From Marvinbryantia sp. (GTDB lineage Bacteria > Bacillota > Clostridia > Lachnospirales > Lachnospiraceae): a stretch of DNA of 31,302 bases. How positions within the stretch are numbered: the stretch's first letter is position 1; each line of letters opens with the position of its first letter. The notes beneath the pieces are model-generated. The model was not told where the DNA came from, did no database searches, and saw nothing but the letters and a program-made list of their open reading frames with translations. This document shows, piece by piece, positions 1 through 6,332 of the stretch. Where the stretch lies: the NCBI GenBank assembly GCA_016297895.1, contig JAEDFS010000022.1:1-31302 (forward strand), given 5' to 3'. The position numbers and the translations under genes are program-made.

Positions 1-14
1 ATGATTGTCTTCAT
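1..14 (-). CDS. possible 5' end of a leftward gene (partial)
   Basis: Only four codons are visible: ATG AAG ACA ATC, starting at base 14 and reading out of the left edge. An AAGGA motif at 27-31 lies 12 bases upstream, and a good leftward promoter lies at 60-88, so a minus-strand gene beginning here is plausible. Nothing can be said about the product. Confidence 0.3.
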
Positions 15-59
15 GTATCCTGCGCTTCCTTCGTAAAACAGTCAAATTGCACTAAAATC

Positions 60-88
60 AGTATAACACTGCGTCGACAGTTAGGCAA
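60..88 (-). promoter_or_regulatory. leftward sigma-A promoter, extended -10
   Basis: On the minus strand TTGCCT (83-88) and TATACT (60-65) are separated by 17 bases, with a TG one base upstream of the -10 element (extended -10). It lies downstream of the amidase stop and would drive a gene beyond the left edge. Confidence 0.55.
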
Positions 89-121
89 TATAAAAGTTTT
101 TCATAGAAATTCCGGATTCCT

Positions 122-847
122 TCAGTCCTCAAGATATGCCAGAATTCCTTTGCAAATTGCCTCTGCCGTCCTGTTCTGATATTCTTCGGTGGACAGCAGG
201 GCCGCCTCCTCCTGATTGCTCAGAAATCCGCACTCCACGATCACTGTGGGTACTTCTGTTTTTCTCAGCAAATAATAAGTGTCATTTGCCTTCATTTCTC
301 TTGGACGGCTGATCTCGAGCAGCTCATTGAGCGTATTCTGAAGTATCTCTGCCAGCCGTTTTCCCTCCACCGACGTCTCATAATAAAACACCTGAGGACC
401 TTTGACCGATTCCTGGGTAAAACTATTCTGATGAATACTGACTGCAGCCCGTGGCTTTGCTTCATTGATCAGAGAACATCTGCGCTTCATGTCCTGCTGC
501 TTTTTATTTGCTTCTCCCTCGTCATAAAGACCGTCATCCGTCTCCCGTGTCATGATCACGGTAATCCCCTCCTGCTCCAGCAGTGTCCGCAGTTTCAGGG
601 CGATCGCCAGGTTAATGTCCTTCTCCAGAACTCCTTTAAGCCCCACCTTTCCGGAATCAAACCCCCCATGTCCCGCATCGATCACGACTGTTTTCCCTGA
701 CTCCTGTTTTTCTTCCTCTGACATTCTTTGCGCCACAGCCCGGCTTCCCGCTTCCACCACCGCCGCACTGTATTTTCCGATATAAAAGGAGGCTATCAGA
801 ATCATCAGTGTCATCAGAATCTCCAGTTTTCTCTTATATTTTCTCAT
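122..847 (-). CDS. cwlD: N-acetylmuramoyl-L-alanine amidase, CwlD-like
   Basis: This is a zinc amidase of the Amidase_3 family, which cuts the bond between MurNAc and L-alanine in peptidoglycan. The 241-residue protein starts with a basic stretch and one membrane segment (about residues 10-27), then has the family motifs: IDAGHGG (zinc His), a Glu in the GVLEKDINL segment, the SIHQNS His, and VIVECGFLSN with the catalytic Glu near the C terminus. Length and single N-terminal anchor match CwlD, which in spore formers starts muramic-lactam formation in the cortex. The ATG at 845-847 is chosen because GGTGGGG lies 6 bases upstream. An in-frame GTG at 868 has no ribosome site. That ribosome site lies inside the stem of the terminator of the upstream glycosidase gene. 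The exact role as CwlD rather than a vegetative amidase is inferred. Confidence 0.8.
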   Translation of the reverse strand: MRKYKRKLEILMTLMILIASFYIGKYSAAVVEAGSRAVAQRMSEEEKQESGKTVVIDAGHGGFDSGKVGLKGVLEKDINLAIALKLRTLLEQEGITVIMTRETDDGLYDEGEANKKQQDMKRRCSLINEAKPRAAVSIHQNSFTQESVKGPQVFYYETSVEGKRLAEILQNTLNELLEISRPREMKANDTYYLLRKTEVPTVIVECGFLSNQEEAALLSTEEYQNRTAEAICKGILAYLED

Positions 848-891
848 AAAAAACCCCACCGCATACACTTTTTACAAGTATATGCAGTGGG
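848..891 (-). terminator. terminator of the GH18 gene, overlapping the amidase ribosome site
   Basis: Bases 855-870 and 876-891 form a 16-pair stem with a 5-base loop, followed on the minus strand by G and six T (848-853). Two positions are C/A on the plus strand but G-U on the minus-strand RNA, so only the leftward transcript forms the full stem. The T-run ends directly at the amidase ATG, and the amidase ribosome site is the 3' arm of the stem. Confidence 0.85.
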
Positions 892-957
892 ATATTTGCG
901 CTTTCATTTTTCTGTTGAAAACGGAAAGCAAATGATTGAATATTGTAACTTATCACC

Positions 958-2655
958 TTAGCTTACATATTTCAGGATCAGATCCCAGACGGAGTCTGTC
1001 TCCAGACCCAGCCTCCAGGCTGCCACACCTCCCAGATTATAATCTTTGACCAGAGTCAGCTTTTCCTCCAATGACTTATCATCCTCCAGCCAGATCTGGT
1101 AAAGTGAGCCGTCGGCACCTTCAAATTCTGCATAATTCTGACACGTTTCTTCGTCCCAGGAAGCTTCGATACCATTGTTTTCCAGTGTCTGTATGCCTTC
1201 CCCCATACTCATGGTCTCACTGGTCACACTGGTCGTTCCGTCTTCATTGGTTACCGTATTCCATAATCTGGTATAGAAAGGAATTCCGCTGATGATCTTA
1301 TCAGCCGGCACATCCTTTTTCGTTTCCACGATTCCATTGTTTTCAAAGGGCAGACTTGCCACAGGACCTGCATCCGATCCCGCATAATGCTCATCATACC
1401 CCATAATCACTACATAGTCACATACCGTACCCAGTTCTTTCCGATTGTAATGCTCATTGAATCCCATGGGCACCGGCACATCTACGGACAATACCAGACC
1501 ATTTTTCCGGCACTTCACAGACAGTTCCCTGATAAACTGGACGTATCCGTCTGCTACCTCTTCTGATATATTTTCCAGATCCACATTTATTCCGTCAAAC
1601 CCTGTCTCAATCGCTGATGCGATCAGCTGGTTTTCCATTTTCATTCTGGATGTGGTCCGATTCAGCACCTCTGCTGTATTGACATTCTCACTGAAATTGG
1701 TGAGCACTGCCCAGACCTCCATATCATTCCGGTGAGCCGTATCCACGTAGTCCGCCAGCGCCAGTGAAGCCAGTGATCCGTCATTGTCTGCAATGTCAAA
1801 CCATGTGGGAGCAATGACATTCACCCCTTTGACGCCGGCAATATCATAAATGATACTGTAGTTGGAGTCCATACTGGTGATCTGATGCCACACCATATTG
1901 ATCTTCTCGTCTTTTTTCACGCTGGTATACTCGGGTTCTTCAAAGTCACGGGTTCTTGTCTCTGTCCGTTCATCGATCAGACGGTCATTTTTCACATAAC
2001 CAAAATATCCGTCCTGGGTCACAACTCCCGTCCAGTCCTCCATGGGTTCCAGAATCGTTACCGTCTCATTCTTCTGCAGCTGCCTCAGAATGGGGCTTTT
2101 GATTCCTCCCTGATAGCGGAGATTGGTCTTTTTCCGGATCGTTGCCACCTGTACGTCTCCCCACTGATGACAGATCACCACCCGGTTGGGTTCCGTAAAC
2201 AGTTCATATTCCAGATTCGTATACTTCTGGACAAAATCCAGTGCGATATATGTCTTTGTCCCGTCCACCTTCACGATCTCATAATTTTCTGTGCTGGTTT
2301 TTCCCGTGGCCGTATAATCCTTTCCCCCTGCCGGAATCTCAATAATATCTTCCGGTGTGGTATACAACATCAGATTTTCCTGCGCATCCCAGTAAAACCT
2401 CTCATTTAAATGATCCTTTACCAGATCGTAATCCACATAACAGATCCCGTCTGTCATCTTTGCCTTATAATCTGATACCCGGTTTTCCAGGATGACCGCA
2501 GTCTCATCCTCCTGATCCAGTTTAAAGTACTCCCTGGTATCCATCACCTCCGATGTCGGTGTATACTTTTTTACAAGTCTGGTGACCAGACCAATGACTG
2601 CTACGATCAGCAGCAGCGCAATGACTGCCAGTACGGGGGCCTTTCTCTTTTTCAT
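958..2655 (-). CDS. membrane-anchored GH18 family glycosidase with SH3 domain
   Basis: This is a 565-residue cell-wall enzyme. In order it has a basic N terminus with one membrane helix (about 6-28), a copper-amine-oxidase-N-like repeat region (about 65-165), an SH3-type wall-binding domain (about 168-230) and a GH18 barrel (about 250-560). The GH18 active-site signature reads FDGINVDLE (353-361), with Glu361 as acid/base; the family usually has DxxDxDxE, and here the second Asp is Asn. Such proteins resemble YaaH/SleL-type N-acetylglucosaminidases of spore cortex lysis, although no LysM domain is present. The second ATG (2655) is preferred because GGAGG at 2663-2667 lies 7 bases from it but only 1 base from the first ATG. 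The CwlD-like amidase follows, so the pair may act on the same wall. The substrate is inferred. Confidence 0.82.
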   Translation of the reverse strand: MKKRKAPVLAVIALLLIVAVIGLVTRLVKKYTPTSEVMDTREYFKLDQEDETAVILENRVSDYKAKMTDGICYVDYDLVKDHLNERFYWDAQENLMLYTTPEDIIEIPAGGKDYTATGKTSTENYEIVKVDGTKTYIALDFVQKYTNLEYELFTEPNRVVICHQWGDVQVATIRKKTNLRYQGGIKSPILRQLQKNETVTILEPMEDWTGVVTQDGYFGYVKNDRLIDERTETRTRDFEEPEYTSVKKDEKINMVWHQITSMDSNYSIIYDIAGVKGVNVIAPTWFDIADNDGSLASLALADYVDTAHRNDMEVWAVLTNFSENVNTAEVLNRTTSRMKMENQLIASAIETGFDGINVDLENISEEVADGYVQFIRELSVKCRKNGLVLSVDVPVPMGFNEHYNRKELGTVCDYVVIMGYDEHYAGSDAGPVASLPFENNGIVETKKDVPADKIISGIPFYTRLWNTVTNEDGTTSVTSETMSMGEGIQTLENNGIEASWDEETCQNYAEFEGADGSLYQIWLEDDKSLEEKLTLVKDYNLGGVAAWRLGLETDSVWDLILKYVS

Positions 2656-2711
2656 TTCCATACCTCCGGATTTTAATGGACATATCGTGTTAATGTCTCA
2701 TTTCTGTAAAA

Positions 2712-2720
2712 AGTATAACA
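2712..2720 (-). promoter_or_regulatory. extended -10 promoter for the GH18 gene
   Basis: The minus strand reads TGTTATACT, an extended -10 element about 57 bases upstream of the chosen start. No clear -35 hexamer is seen at the usual distance. Confidence 0.5.
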
Positions 2721-2811
2721 CACTTTTTTCTGAACTTGTTACACATTTCGACTTTTTCAGAAAATATTCACAATTAATTAAGCTTTGTTATGCATAAGGG
2801 AGCTCTTCCGC

Positions 2812-3102
2812 CTATTGTTTTTCTTTTCTGATTCTGTCGAAGCTGATGCCACATATCTCATTGTTTTGATCAATGTAGTAATCTCTCATATAACCGGTCT
2901 CCTCCCGGACACTATTTGCAATTCCAGATGAGGTACTGGGTTTTCCGTTCAGCCACAGGGAGACTCCGGCCTGCTGATATGCTGTCAATTCCCTGTACAG
3001 ACTGGTATTCTTCACCGTGTCCCCGTTTCCGTAAGGTCGCCTTCCTCCTCGATAACGTTTTCTGCTGTCGATCTTTACCACTCTCTTTCTGCTCTTTTTC
3101 AA
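2812..3102 (-). CDS. hypothetical small basic protein, TTG start
   Basis: A 96-residue protein I do not recognise. The first 25 residues are very basic (Lys/Arg/Gly rich), which suggests nucleic acid or ribosome contact. The remainder is more ordinary, with a segment SLWLNGKPSTSSGIANSV and a tail with GISFDRI. There are no membrane segments and no cysteine cluster (one Cys only). The start is TTG: the ribosome site AAGGA (3110-3114) lies 7 bases upstream of it, whereas the nearby ATG at 3109, in another frame, directly abuts the site and opens only a 65-codon frame. It is preceded by a strong promoter about 240 bases upstream, so its mRNA has an unusually long leader. Confidence 0.6.
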   Translation of the reverse strand: MKKSRKRVVKIDSRKRYRGGRRPYGNGDTVKNTSLYRELTAYQQAGVSLWLNGKPSTSSGIANSVREETGYMRDYYIDQNNEICGISFDRIRKEKQ

Positions 3103-3341
3103 TGGACATTCCTTACAGGTGCTCGTGATATATTTTCCAGAAAAAGAAGATGCCCAGAAAAAGACCTTTTATAGATTGTTCAGAGAAGATATGACGTTTA
3201 TTGCTGTATCTGTCAAATCTGATATCTTTGAATTATGTGAAGAACTTCACATCTGAGAAAAATAATGCAGAAGAACCTGCAGACTGAAAAACGAATCCTC
3301 CTTTCATCTCTTTTTATCGCCTGTATCTTCTCTTATTATGT

Positions 3342-3370
3342 ATAATACGTCTTTTTTGTCTGTGTGTCAA
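3342..3370 (-). promoter_or_regulatory. strong sigma-A promoter for the 96-residue gene
   Basis: On the minus strand TTGACA (3365-3370) is followed after exactly 17 bases by TATTAT (3342-3347). The -35 is a perfect match and the -10 matches 5 of 6. Confidence 0.75.
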
Positions 3371-3411
3371 GCTGTTTTTCTCTTTTTTTCTCACAGATAC
3401 CATGGATTTAC

Positions 3412-3441
3412 TTTGCATTTTCCTGCGATGTAGGGTATACT
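3412..3441 (+). promoter_or_regulatory. promoter for mecA
   Basis: TTTGCA (3412-3417) and TATACT (3436-3441) are separated by 18 bases. The -10 lies about 37 bases upstream of the mecA start. The -35 match is weak. Confidence 0.5.
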
Positions 3442-3478
3442 GTGCAGTAGAAGTAATGTATAGCAAGGATGTGATTTC

Positions 3479-4249
3479 ATGAAAATAGAAAAACTGAACG
3501 AAAATCAGATACGCTGCACCCTGACCCGGGAAGATCTGGCAAACAGGGAACTGAAATTAAGCGAACTGGCTTATGGCAGTGAAAAGGCAAAATCGCTGTT
3601 TCGTGAAATGATGCAGCAGGCTGCCTATGAAGTAGGTTTTGAAGCAAATGACATTCCCTTAATGATAGAAGCAATCCCCATGTCCGCAGATACGATCATC
3701 CTGATCATCACGAAAGTGGAAGATCCGGAAGAGCTGGATACCCGGTTTGCCAAATTTGCTCCGGATTCCTCTGCTTCCTCTTCTGACCCCGAGAACTCTT
3801 TCTCTTCTCTGAAGCTGGAGGGAGCCGATGACATTCTGAACCTGTTCCAGAAGATTCGGGATGCTCAGAAAGCCTTAAGCCAGAAGCCAAAAGAAGCAAA
3901 AGACAGCACTGCTTCTTCCGGGGAAGCGAACGACAAAGAAGCTCCTGCCGTAAATATTACAAAACTCTACGGATTCGTATGTCTGGACGATGCCATCGCC
4001 GCTTCTTCTGTATTGAAAAATCTTTACACAGGAGAAAATTCTCTTTACCGTCTTCCGGACGGCGGAGATTACCGGCTGATCCTCAACCAATCGACTCATA
4101 CACCCGAAGAATTCAATAAAATATGTAATATCGTTTCGGAATATGGTTTTACCTTGAAATACAAACCCGGCACAGAGGCCTATCTCAATGAGCACGGCGA
4201 GGCCATTGTTCTTTCCCAGGCATTACAGATGCTGGCTCAGCTGGGATAA
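3479..4249 (+). CDS. mecA: MecA-type adaptor protein for ClpC
   Basis: MecA proteins bind substrates with their N-terminal domain and deliver them to the ClpCP protease through the C-terminal domain; in Bacillus the target is the competence factor ComK. The 256-residue product begins MKIEKLNENQIRCTLTREDL and has the N-terminal MecA domain to about residue 95. A Ser/Glu/Lys-rich linker (about 96-160) follows, then the C-terminal domain starting near LYGFVCLDDAIAAS. It is somewhat longer than the Bacillus protein (about 218) because of the linker. AAGGA at 3465-3469 stands 9 bases before the ATG. It is monocistronic, between its own promoter and a terminator. Its target in this organism is unknown. 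Confidence 0.9.
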   Translation: MKIEKLNENQIRCTLTREDLANRELKLSELAYGSEKAKSLFREMMQQAAYEVGFEANDIPLMIEAIPMSADTIILIITKVEDPEELDTRFAKFAPDSSASSSDPENSFSSLKLEGADDILNLFQKIRDAQKALSQKPKEAKDSTASSGEANDKEAPAVNITKLYGFVCLDDAIAASSVLKNLYTGENSLYRLPDGGDYRLILNQSTHTPEEFNKICNIVSEYGFTLKYKPGTEAYLNEHGEAIVLSQALQMLAQLG

Positions 4250-4273
4250 CCACACAGTCAAAGAAACGAACCC

Positions 4274-4309
4274 AAAAATGCGCCCTCAGATATATGAGGA
4301 CGCATTTTT
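4274..4309 (+). terminator. bidirectional terminator between mecA and the DUF1858 gene
   Basis: AAAAATGCG (4274-4282) pairs with CGCATTTTT (4301-4309), and CCTCA pairs with TGAGG inside, with one mismatch and a 6-base loop. A- and T-runs on both sides suit termination of the convergent genes. Confidence 0.85.
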
Positions 4310-4335
4310 AATCCGTTATTTCTCCTGATAACTGC

Positions 4336-4545
4336 TTATTTTCCTACGCTTTCCAGATATGCGTTCAGTCTTGCAACCAGCAGATCTGCCGGAATTCCGT
4401 GAACCATAGCCGCTTCCTCCAGGGATTCGCCCTGAGAAGAGGGGCATCCTACACAGTGCATACCGCTTCCCATCAGCACTGCTGCCATATTCGGATCTAA
4501 CTGAAGGATCTCTCCGATCAGCATTTCTTTCGTAACCTTTGCCAT
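4336..4545 (-). CDS. DUF1858 redox-disulfide domain protein
   Basis: This 69-residue protein is a stand-alone DUF1858 domain, the small helical fold often found with hybrid-cluster proteins and at the N terminus of RIC-type iron-sulfur repair proteins. The signature GMHCVGCPSS (residues 28-37) holds the CxxC pair expected to form a redox-active disulfide. The length is that of the whole domain. AGGAGG (4554-4559) is 8 bases upstream of the ATG, and a near-consensus promoter lies at 4608-4636. A 17-base sequence in its upstream region recurs exactly at the perR-rbr junction. The biochemical role of the lone domain is not established. Confidence 0.85.
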   Translation of the reverse strand: MAKVTKEMLIGEILQLDPNMAAVLMGSGMHCVGCPSSQGESLEEAAMVHGIPADLLVARLNAYLESVGK

Positions 4546-4607
4546 TTTCGTGACCTCCTACTCTGTTTTCAAGGCGGGTCTGTCCTTATTCATCCGCCGA
4601 CATACAG

Positions 4608-4636
4608 ATTATAATGCTTAAATTGCTCTACGTCAA
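4608..4636 (-). promoter_or_regulatory. near-consensus promoter for the DUF1858 gene
   Basis: On the minus strand TTGACG (4631-4636), 17 bases, then TATAAT (4608-4613). The -10 element is perfect and the -35 differs at one base. Confidence 0.85.
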
Positions 4637-4673
4637 GGAACGCAGCACTCCTCCATGAAAATTTTCTTTCATA

Positions 4674-4690
4674 TTCAAGACTCGCTTGTT
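4674..4690 (-). repeat. 17-base exact repeat, copy 1
   Basis: The plus strand reads TTCAAGACTCGCTTGTT, identical and in the same orientation to 26979-26995. Here it sits upstream of the DUF1858 promoter. Confidence 0.6.
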
Positions 4691-4717
4691 TTTTATCCAT
4701 TTGTAGATTACTATGAT

Positions 4718-4739
4718 GTTGGGGTCAAAAATCCCCAAC
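4718..4739 (+). promoter_or_regulatory. GTTGGGG/CCCCAAC hairpin in the lipid-kinase leader
   Basis: A perfect 7-base-pair stem (4718-4724 with 4733-4739) with an 8-base loop lies 36 bases before the lipid-kinase start. A weak promoter (TTGTTT at 4686, TACTAT at 4709, 17-base spacer) would put the hairpin at the 5' end of the mRNA. There is no T-run, so it is not a terminator. Confidence 0.45.
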
Positions 4740-4774
4740 TATGTCGTAAAAGCAGAAAGATATGAGAAGAGTTT

Positions 4775-5722
4775 ATGAAATATCATTTTATTATAAACCC
4801 GACAGCGGGAAAAAAAGATTCCAGTAAAGTTCTGATCCCACAGATTCACCGGGCTGCCGAAGCCTTACACATCGCCAGATCAGATCTGTCTGTTCAATTG
4901 ACCGAGTATCCGGCTCACGCCCGTTTGCTGGCTCAGGAGGCTGTAAATTCCGCCGCAGCAAAGGACGAGGAGATCCGTCTATATGCGGCAGGCGGTGACG
5001 GTACCTTTAATGAAGTACTGACCGGATCCATGCATTATAAAAAAGCGGCAGTCGGACTTCTGCCCTATGGAAGCGGAAATGACTTTATTCGTAACTTTGG
5101 CACAATGGAAGATTTTTGCGATATAGAAGATCAGCTTGGCGGTAAGGTAAAAGAAATTGATATGATCACAACTCCTGACGGTTATGCAGCAGAGATCTGT
5201 TCCACCGGTCTGGATGCAAAGGTGGCTTACGGAATTCCCAAGTTTCGTCGCATTCCGTTTTGCGGTGGTTCTATCGCTTATCAATTAAGTATTGTTGAGG
5301 TGCTCCTCGGGAAAAAGGCCGTGAATTTACATATTACGATTGACGAAAAAGAGTTTGATCGAAGCTGCCTCCTTGTGGCTGTCTGCAACGGAAGTTCTTA
5401 TGGCGGAGGATTTCTTGCATCACCGGAATCAAAATTAGATGACGGTGTTCTGGATGTGATAGTCGTCCGAAGGCTTTCGCTACCCAAAATTGCAAAAATT
5501 CTCCCGCTCTACCAGGCCGGCAGGCACTTCGCAAACGGGCAAATTATACCTGAGCTGCAGGATATCATAGAATATTTTCCGGCACATCGTGTAAAGATTC
5601 AGCCTGTGGATGCAAATCAGAAAATGATTATCAATGTGGACGGTGAATGCAGTCCTGGCTCCATGTTTTCTGCTGAAATCGTTCCTCTTTCTGCACGAGT
5701 CATTTTGCCGGGAAAAATTTAA
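4775..5722 (+). CDS. diacylglycerol/lipid kinase family protein (YegS/BmrU-like)
   Basis: The 315-residue protein belongs to the DAGK_cat family, soluble ATP-dependent kinases that phosphorylate diacylglycerol or related lipids at the inner membrane face. It begins FIINPTAGKK, the nucleotide-binding start of the family. AAGGDGTFNEVL (GGDGT at 73-77) is the catalytic glycine-rich motif, followed by LLPYGSGNDF near residue 95. The C-terminal half has the beta-sandwich features, including the GGGF and DDGVLDV segments. The ribosome site is weak (GAGAAGA 4764-4770). It may recycle diacylglycerol as DgkB does. The lipid substrate is inferred from family only. Confidence 0.85.
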   Translation: MKYHFIINPTAGKKDSSKVLIPQIHRAAEALHIARSDLSVQLTEYPAHARLLAQEAVNSAAAKDEEIRLYAAGGDGTFNEVLTGSMHYKKAAVGLLPYGSGNDFIRNFGTMEDFCDIEDQLGGKVKEIDMITTPDGYAAEICSTGLDAKVAYGIPKFRRIPFCGGSIAYQLSIVEVLLGKKAVNLHITIDEKEFDRSCLLVAVCNGSSYGGGFLASPESKLDDGVLDVIVVRRLSLPKIAKILPLYQAGRHFANGQIIPELQDIIEYFPAHRVKIQPVDANQKMIINVDGECSPGSMFSAEIVPLSARVILPGKI

Positions 5723-5768
5723 AATCTGCAATTATTTTTTCTGTTCTCTTTATTTTCTGCATGTATGC

Positions 5769-5777
5769 TGTTATACT
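5769..5777 (+). promoter_or_regulatory. extended -10 promoter for the 138-residue gene
   Basis: TGTTATACT is an extended -10 element 76 bases before the gene. The -35 region is not recognisable. Confidence 0.5.
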
Positions 5778-5796
5778 GAAAAATATGGAATCGCTG

Positions 5797-5819
5797 CAAG
5801 TACGCCGGTGGCGTACTTG
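5797..5819 (+). promoter_or_regulatory. perfect hairpin in an mRNA leader
   Basis: CAAGTACGCC (5797-5806) and GGCGTACTTG (5810-5819) form a perfect 10-pair stem with a 3-base loop. Outer AAATAT (5781-5786) and ATATTT (5821-5826) can extend the fold. It begins about 13 bases after the predicted transcription start and lacks a T-run. It may be a stabilising or regulatory leader element, or a protein-binding palindrome. Confidence 0.6.
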
Positions 5820-5853
5820 AATATTTCAGAAGGCTTACAAAAAGGAGAGAGTT

Positions 5854-6270
5854 ATGAGTTGGAAAAGATACTGTCTGGAAGCACTGGACGAAGAAAAAAT
5901 GTTTGAAAATGCCATGCACCGCAGTCGTTTTAAAGAACTGTTTGACTGCTATAAAAACTATACTTTTTTTACCAAAGGATTATGTAAATGTATCTATCTT
6001 TCTGCCTGGGACGATGAACATTTCTGCATCATGGTGGAAATGCTGAACGAACTGAGCCTGGGGCATGAAGAAGACACCACAGAAATGAGCAACAAGGGAG
6101 ATTCCCTGCTGGAAGAACAGACCGGTGACGATTATTACGTATTTCAGCTTTCCATTGCTCTCCTGAATGATCTGTCGTTCCATCTCCCGGAAAGCGTAAG
6201 TCTTTCTCCCGATACCAGGTATCTGATTCGCAGAGCTCTGCAGACTTCCGAGATCATTGACCAATTGTAG
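5854..6270 (+). CDS. hypothetical protein, 138 residues
   Basis: I do not recognise this protein. It has no signal peptide or membrane helix, is acidic overall, and looks largely helical. The N-terminal part has aromatic-rich segments (CYKNYTFFTKGLCKCIYLSAWD) with three cysteines. The middle (about residues 65-90) is rich in Glu/Asp/Thr, and the C-terminal part is a predicted helix bundle ending RRALQTSEIIDQL. AAGGAG (5842-5847) gives a good ribosome site 6 bases before the ATG. It has its own extended -10 promoter, a structured leader and a strong terminator, so it is expressed as a single gene. The function is unknown. Confidence 0.7.
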   Translation: MSWKRYCLEALDEEKMFENAMHRSRFKELFDCYKNYTFFTKGLCKCIYLSAWDDEHFCIMVEMLNELSLGHEEDTTEMSNKGDSLLEEQTGDDYYVFQLSIALLNDLSFHLPESVSLSPDTRYLIRRALQTSEIIDQL

Positions 6271-6289
6271 CTCATAAATCCTGTATCAG

Positions 6290-6332
6290 ACAGTTCTCCG
6301 CATTGAGGAATGCGGAGAACTGTTTCTTTTTT
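6290..6332 (+). terminator. strong intrinsic terminator
   Basis: A perfect 15-pair stem (6290-6304 with 6309-6323), 4-base loop, followed by TTCTTTTTT. It ends the 138-residue gene. The T-run overlaps the stop codon of the convergent heptad-repeat gene. Confidence 0.9.

Larger units (their letters stand above)
3103..3478. other. 376-base divergent intergenic region with long leader
   Basis: No full gene lies here. It contains two divergent promoters (3342-3370 leftward, 3412-3441 rightward). The leftward transcript would carry about 235 bases of leader before the 96-residue gene. In that leader are a 24-codon open frame (3233-3307, minus, with Phe at 6 of 24 positions), an isolated AAAGGAGG (3297-3304), an inverted repeat TGCAG/CTGCA near 3265-3282, and an 8/2/8 dyad ATGTGAAG..CTTCACAT at 3235-3252. 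No known riboswitch class or T-box motif was recognised. Confidence 0.5.

Noticed and set aside
2912..3109. 65-codon minus-strand frame from the ATG at 3109
   Set aside because: The AAGGA site directly abuts this ATG, while the TTG of the overlapping 96-codon frame is at the ideal distance of 7 bases and gives a longer product.
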